Assembly: GCF_029868625.1 (NCBI RefSeq)
Contig: NZ_JARWOJ010000102.1
Coordinates: 1 to 36,379 of the forward strand
Source of the DNA: Nocardia neocaledoniensis
GTDB taxonomy: Bacteria > Actinomycetota > Actinomycetes > Mycobacteriales > Mycobacteriaceae
Length of the DNA: 36,379 bases
Direction of reading: 5' to 3'
Shown: piece after piece, positions 22,501 through 36,379 of the stretch
How the letters are laid out: each line of letters begins with the position of its first letter
Position numbering within the stretch: the first letter of the stretch is position 1
The notes under the pieces: generated by a model
Told to the model about the DNA's origin: nothing
What the model saw: only the letters and a program-made list of their open reading frames with translations
Database searches by the model: none
Made by a program: the position numbers and the translations under genes

Positions 22501-24051
22501 GATCATCCGCGCCCGCCGCATGCCTCGCTGCGCGGCGCCGATGTGAGCACCACCCTGCCCGCCGACGTGCACGCCCGGCTGACCGAGATCGCCCGCCGGC
22601 ACAACGCGTCGCTGTTCATGGTCGTGCATGCCGCCCTGGCCGTCCTGTTGGCCAGAGTGTCGGGCAGCACCGACATCGTCATCGGCACCCCGATCGCGGG
22701 GCGCGGCGAGCCCGAACTCGACGACCTGGTCGGCATGTTCGTCAACACGCTGCCGCTGCGCACCGAGGTGGCGCCGACCCGCGGCTTCGCGGAGCTGGTC
22801 ACCGCGGCTCGCGAGGTCGACCTGGCCGCGTTCGCCAACGCCGACCTGCCGTTCGAGCGGATCGTCGACGAGGTCGCGCCCAGCGGCACCGTCTCGCACA
22901 ATCCGCTGTTCCAGGTGGTGCTCTCGTTCCACAACACCGAGACCCCGGTGCTGCGGCTGCCCGGCCTCACCATCGAGGCGATGGACCTGGCCGCCCGGCC
23001 CGCCAAGTTCGACCTGCAGGTGAACGTGGAACCGCGGCTCACGGCCACCGGTGAGCCCGACGAGCTCGGCGTGGTCCTCACCTACGCCACCGATCTGTTC
23101 GACGAGCAGACCGTCGCCGCGTTCGCGCGCGGGCTGGCCGAGATCGTCACCGCCGTCGCCGCCGATCCGACGGTGCGCATCGGTGACATCGACCTGCGCG
23201 ATGCCAGGGAGCGCGAGCGCGAACTGACCGCGGCGGCCTACGCGCCCGCGCCGTCGGCCAACGGCGCCGCGCTGGCGCAGGAACTCGCCTCCGCCGTGGA
23301 GGAGGACCCGGAAGCGCCCGCCATCGACCTGGGCGACACCGAGCTCACCTACCACGAATTCGACGCCGCCTCCTCTCGGCTGGCGCGTTCGCTCATCGCG
23401 CGCGGCGCCGGTCCCGGCACCGGGGTCGCGGTCCGGCTCGAGCGCGGGCAGCACGCGGCCGTCGCGACGTGGGCCGTACTGAAGGCGGGCGCGGCGGTGG
23501 TGCCCATGATGACCATGGACGCCGCGCTGACCGATCGGCTCGAGGTGAAGCTCGGCCTCGCCCTCGACATCCTCGACCCGCCCGACGGCCTGGACTGGTA
23601 CGACCTCGCCGATCCGGCGCTGATCGCGGAGCTGGCCGCGGAATCGCCGCGGCCGATCGGCTACGCGCACCGCACCAGGGCCCTGCGCGGCGACGACGTG
23701 GCCTTCGTCGGCGGTGGCCGCACCCTGTCCTACGACGAACTGGCCGGTGCCGCCGAGGCGGTGGCCCAGCGCACCGGACTCAGCTTCGAATCGCGGACCA
23801 GGGCGGCGGGCCGACCGGATTCGGTGGCGGGCGTACTGGAGATCGTCGCGACCGGTATCGCGGGCGCGACGTTGGTGATGGCGCCGGACGACGGCGGCGA
23901 GGACGAGGTGAGCCATGTGTTCACCGAGTCGGCGGTCGCGGTGGCCGCACCCGGTGACGGCACCGGTGCGACGATCGTGGCGTTGAGTGAGATGATCGGC
24001 AACGCCGGGGTGCCGCAGCAGCGGCGCACGGCGGCGGGGATGGATGGATAG
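16594..24051 (+). CDS. NRPS-3: A-T-C-A-T-C-A° (line 2, first protein)
   Basis: A 2485-residue synthetase with the same domain order as NRPS-1. A1 (18-520; YTSGSTG at 182, NGYGPTE at 314, K510) has the code DVLLVAGILK, identical to NRPS-1 A1. T1 (S566 in GGDSLL), C1 (about 621-1085; H779-H780) and A2 (about 1105-1655; YTSGSTG at 1266, NMYGITE at 1414, K1643) follow; the A2 code DFWSVGMVHK is a good match to known Thr codes. Then come T2 (S1697), C2 (about 1752-2200) with the altered motif QHILADG (Q1888, H1889 kept), and A° (about 2215-2485). I chose GTG at 16594: an in-frame GTG lies 12 nt upstream at 16582, but it overlaps the Shine-Dalgarno GAGAGGTG (16577-16584), and starting at 16594 gives METPRR, matching METARR of NRPS-1. 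A 64-bp repeat is inserted in A2. NRPS-4 follows after 59 bp. Confidence 0.93.
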   Translation: METPRRTGRAGRRRIAGAPLFGQLLTAAVESAAESIAVRYNPTGMPGAERQLTYRELDEQSSRLARELIDRGVGAGDVVAIAIARSIESVLAVWAVAKTGAAYVPVDPAYPRERIAHIVADSGAVLGLTVATHRPTLGTGLYWIELDDPVVAQRICARPAHAVSYADRVRQIDDRHPAYVIYTSGSTGRPKGVVVTHAGLASLAGAEREHFDVRPDSRVLHVCSPNFDVSVLELLLAFTAGATLVISPPRIFGGFELSDLLRRESITHLLITPGALESVDPAGLPELRVVVVAGDRFGPELVGRWATEGRTFHNGYGPTEATILATSTGPLHPHAPITLGGAVPGMGLYVLDARLRPVPAGVVGELYLSGPALAQGYLGRPGLTAERFVASPFGEGRLYRTGDLVRRLESDGTLEYLGRTDFQVKVRGFRIELGEIDNALTAHPDLDYAVTVGKTMPSGATALVSYVLPRVGRTVDTGELAEFLSGSLPAYMIPAVMMVLDELPLTPVGKLDRAALPTPVFTARGFRAPATPAEQVVADVFAALLLRDGAGRVGADDDFFELGGDSLLAAQAVARIGAALDVRVPVQAVFEAPTVAALANKAEQQRLSAHTLPLTRQHRPELVPLSYAQQRMWFLNRFDPDSAVDNIPVAVRLSGRLDLPALRAAVTDLVTRHEVLRTVYPARDSGTGEAWARPDALVLDGEGHQVVLAPGDPAAAPEFEVREVTESELGDAIADAALTGFDVTAAPPIRVRVLAIAESRTDIDGESVATEHVVVCVVHHIAADGFSFAPLTRDLLAAYAERRGGGAPHWPPLPVQYVDYTLWQRALLGAEDDPNSLLAAQVAFWRQTLSGLPEQLELPADRPRPAVASRAGGTLPIQVPASVHAGLTALSREHNATLFMVVHTALALLLARLSGTRDIAIGTPVAGRGEQALDELIGMFVNTLVLRTEVDPALSFSDLLTEVRTRDLAAFGHADVPFERLVDLLQPVRSTARHPLFQVMLTFQNLARTDLALPGLAVSAADFTVPLAKFDLQVELAERIGADGAPQGMAATFVYATDLFDHATVADFADRWTRVLAAVVADPSVPVGDIDVLAPGERELVLREGDSPGIEVPEVTLADLICAQAQQRPDALAVRAGEYSLTFGDLLGRASALARALIAHGAGPETLVAVAVPRTEELPVALFAVLLAGAGYLPIDTSYPAQRLEYVLADAKPAVLLTTSAERGLVPAPELPVVLVDAAPAYPSTPLRPAERRAPLRPDHLAYVIYTSGSTGLPKGVGVSHRNVLELFANTQLLFEFDVDDVWSVFHSFAFDFSVWELWCALAGGASVVVVDHLTSRSPIQFRELLERERVTVLSQTPTAFAQLDEADRAAQAAGAAPLSLRYIVFGGEALDPRKLSRWYARYGTGPGAPQLVNMYGITETTVHVSHMNTAPRPAGPEAVAERDHVGPSGAAPSNTAAGAIELPSSLIGRALPGLSVAVLDDRLRPVPFGVAGELYIAGQQVSRGYLGKPGLTATRFVADPFGPPGSRRYRSGDLGRWIGFRGTPVLEYGGRGDQQVQLRGFRIEPGEIEAALLGVPGVGQAAVVVRADEHAGDRLIGYVVGVDGAALDPAGVRAAVGEFLTGYMVPDAVVVLDALPLTTNGKLDRAALPAPEFTSVGPFRAPTTPIELAVAEVFATLLGVPEVGLDDDFFDRGGNSLLATRAIARIDQALGTDLVVRDLFEAPTVATLAARVRPGAVAAPRPPLTPAQDRGVIPLSPAQQRMWLLNRIDPDSPAYNIPLALRLRGALDTSALRYAVADVLERHEALRTRFPADGPDAVPYQEIMPVSAVLPAGLPIEETDDPLERVMWLLAGGFDVAERVPLRAGLFTIPDTDPLAEEEHVLAVVVQHILADGASLAPLARDLVIAYRARVEGRSPSWAPLPVQYADYALWQRAVLGEESDENSTAARQLAFWRHTLDGYSGTVELPHDHPRPPHASLRGADVSTTLPADVHARLTEIARRHNASLFMVVHAALAVLLARVSGSTDIVIGTPIAGRGEPELDDLVGMFVNTLPLRTEVAPTRGFAELVTAAREVDLAAFANADLPFERIVDEVAPSGTVSHNPLFQVVLSFHNTETPVLRLPGLTIEAMDLAARPAKFDLQVNVEPRLTATGEPDELGVVLTYATDLFDEQTVAAFARGLAEIVTAVAADPTVRIGDIDLRDARERERELTAAAYAPAPSANGAALAQELASAVEEDPEAPAIDLGDTELTYHEFDAASSRLARSLIARGAGPGTGVAVRLERGQHAAVATWAVLKAGAAVVPMMTMDAALTDRLEVKLGLALDILDPPDGLDWYDLADPALIAELAAESPRPIGYAHRTRALRGDDVAFVGGGRTLSYDELAGAAEAVAQRTGLSFESRTRAAGRPDSVAGVLEIVATGIAGATLVMAPDDGGEDEVSHVFTESAVAVAAPGDGTGATIVALSEMIGNAGVPQQRRTAAGMDG
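20898..20961 (+). repeat. 64-bp dispersed repeat, copy 1 (in NRPS-3 A2)
   Basis: The core GGAGGCGGTAGCGGAGCGTG and its flanks match, in reverse complement, the segment at 26150-26213 over 64 bp with only a handful of mismatches. In this copy the outer left part is bounded by GGGGCC (20898-20903) and GGCCCC (20932-20937), an inverted pair. It is translated in frame as [18 protein letters not shown] within a loop after the A5 motif that is some 20 residues longer than usual. It looks like a small dispersed element inserted into the gene. Confidence 0.8.
23250..24048 (+). other. vestigial adenylation-like domain A° at the NRPS-3 C-terminus
   Basis: As in NRPS-1, the region begins like an A domain ([30 protein letters not shown]), then lacks the ATP-binding loop. 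After DVAFV it reads [18 protein letters not shown], followed by FESRT and [12 protein letters not shown], and ends without the A5-A10 motifs or a T domain. The blocks [22 protein letters not shown] and VSH-F are shared with the NRPS-1 A° but absent from the intact A domains here. Adenylation is ruled out by the missing motifs; docking to the downstream A-first protein is inferred. Confidence 0.75.
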
Positions 24052-24110
24052 GTGCAGGTGCGCATGACTGGGCAACGGCTGGTCGGCTCCGTCGAGCGGA
24101 GGGACCTGGC

Positions 24111-36377
<12,267 letters not shown>

Positions 36378-36379
36378 CC

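Overview
The window is very GC-rich with strong actinobacterial codon bias. An SCO5389-type protein, actinobacterial-style NRPS modules and GTG/TTG starts fit a mycolic-acid actinomycete such as Nocardia or Rhodococcus. The genus is inference only; no rRNA or other phylogenetic marker is present.

Layout. Positions 1-190 hold a gene fragment running into a G/C homopolymer. Two minus-strand genes follow: a small SCO5389-family protein (206-598) and a nitronate monooxygenase-like flavoenzyme (684-1715). A 269-bp divergent spacer separates these from a secreted M23 (LytM-type) peptidase (1985-2851), which ends at a double hairpin. The remaining 33 kb is four giant NRPS genes on the plus strand: NRPS-1 (3069-10358), NRPS-2 (10415-16435), NRPS-3 (16594-24051) and NRPS-4 (from 24111 to the window end).

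How they work together. Two assembly lines seem to lie in tandem, each built from an odd/even gene pair. Line 1 is NRPS-1 (A-T-C-A-T-C-A°) plus NRPS-2 (A-T-C-A-T-TE), a tetrapeptide line with its own thioesterase. Line 2 is NRPS-3 (A-T-C-A-T-C-A°) plus NRPS-4 (A-T-C-A-T-C-A-T-C-A-T-E...), at least six residues, one predicted Thr, with an epimerization-type domain at the cut end. A° is a truncated adenylation-like domain lacking the ATP-binding core. In both pairs the protein boundary falls inside a module, between C and A, with A° capping the upstream partner and a complete A domain opening the downstream partner. The starter A domains of both lines have the same inferred specificity code, and no starter C domain is present, so neither line looks like a lipopeptide initiator. 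No MbtH-like protein, phosphopantetheinyl transferase, transporter or regulator lies in the window.

Sequence quality. There are three suspect G/C-rich sites: about 160-192, 29158-29270 (with 54 consecutive C) and about 36213-36250. The first and last sit next to roughly 165-nt end pieces that do not belong to their neighbours, including the 3' end of a small membrane protein gene on the minus strand. The window ends are probably chimeric, and the NRPS-4 linker at 29.2 kb is unreliable. A 64-bp repeat occurs twice in opposite orientation, read in frame inside two NRPS genes.
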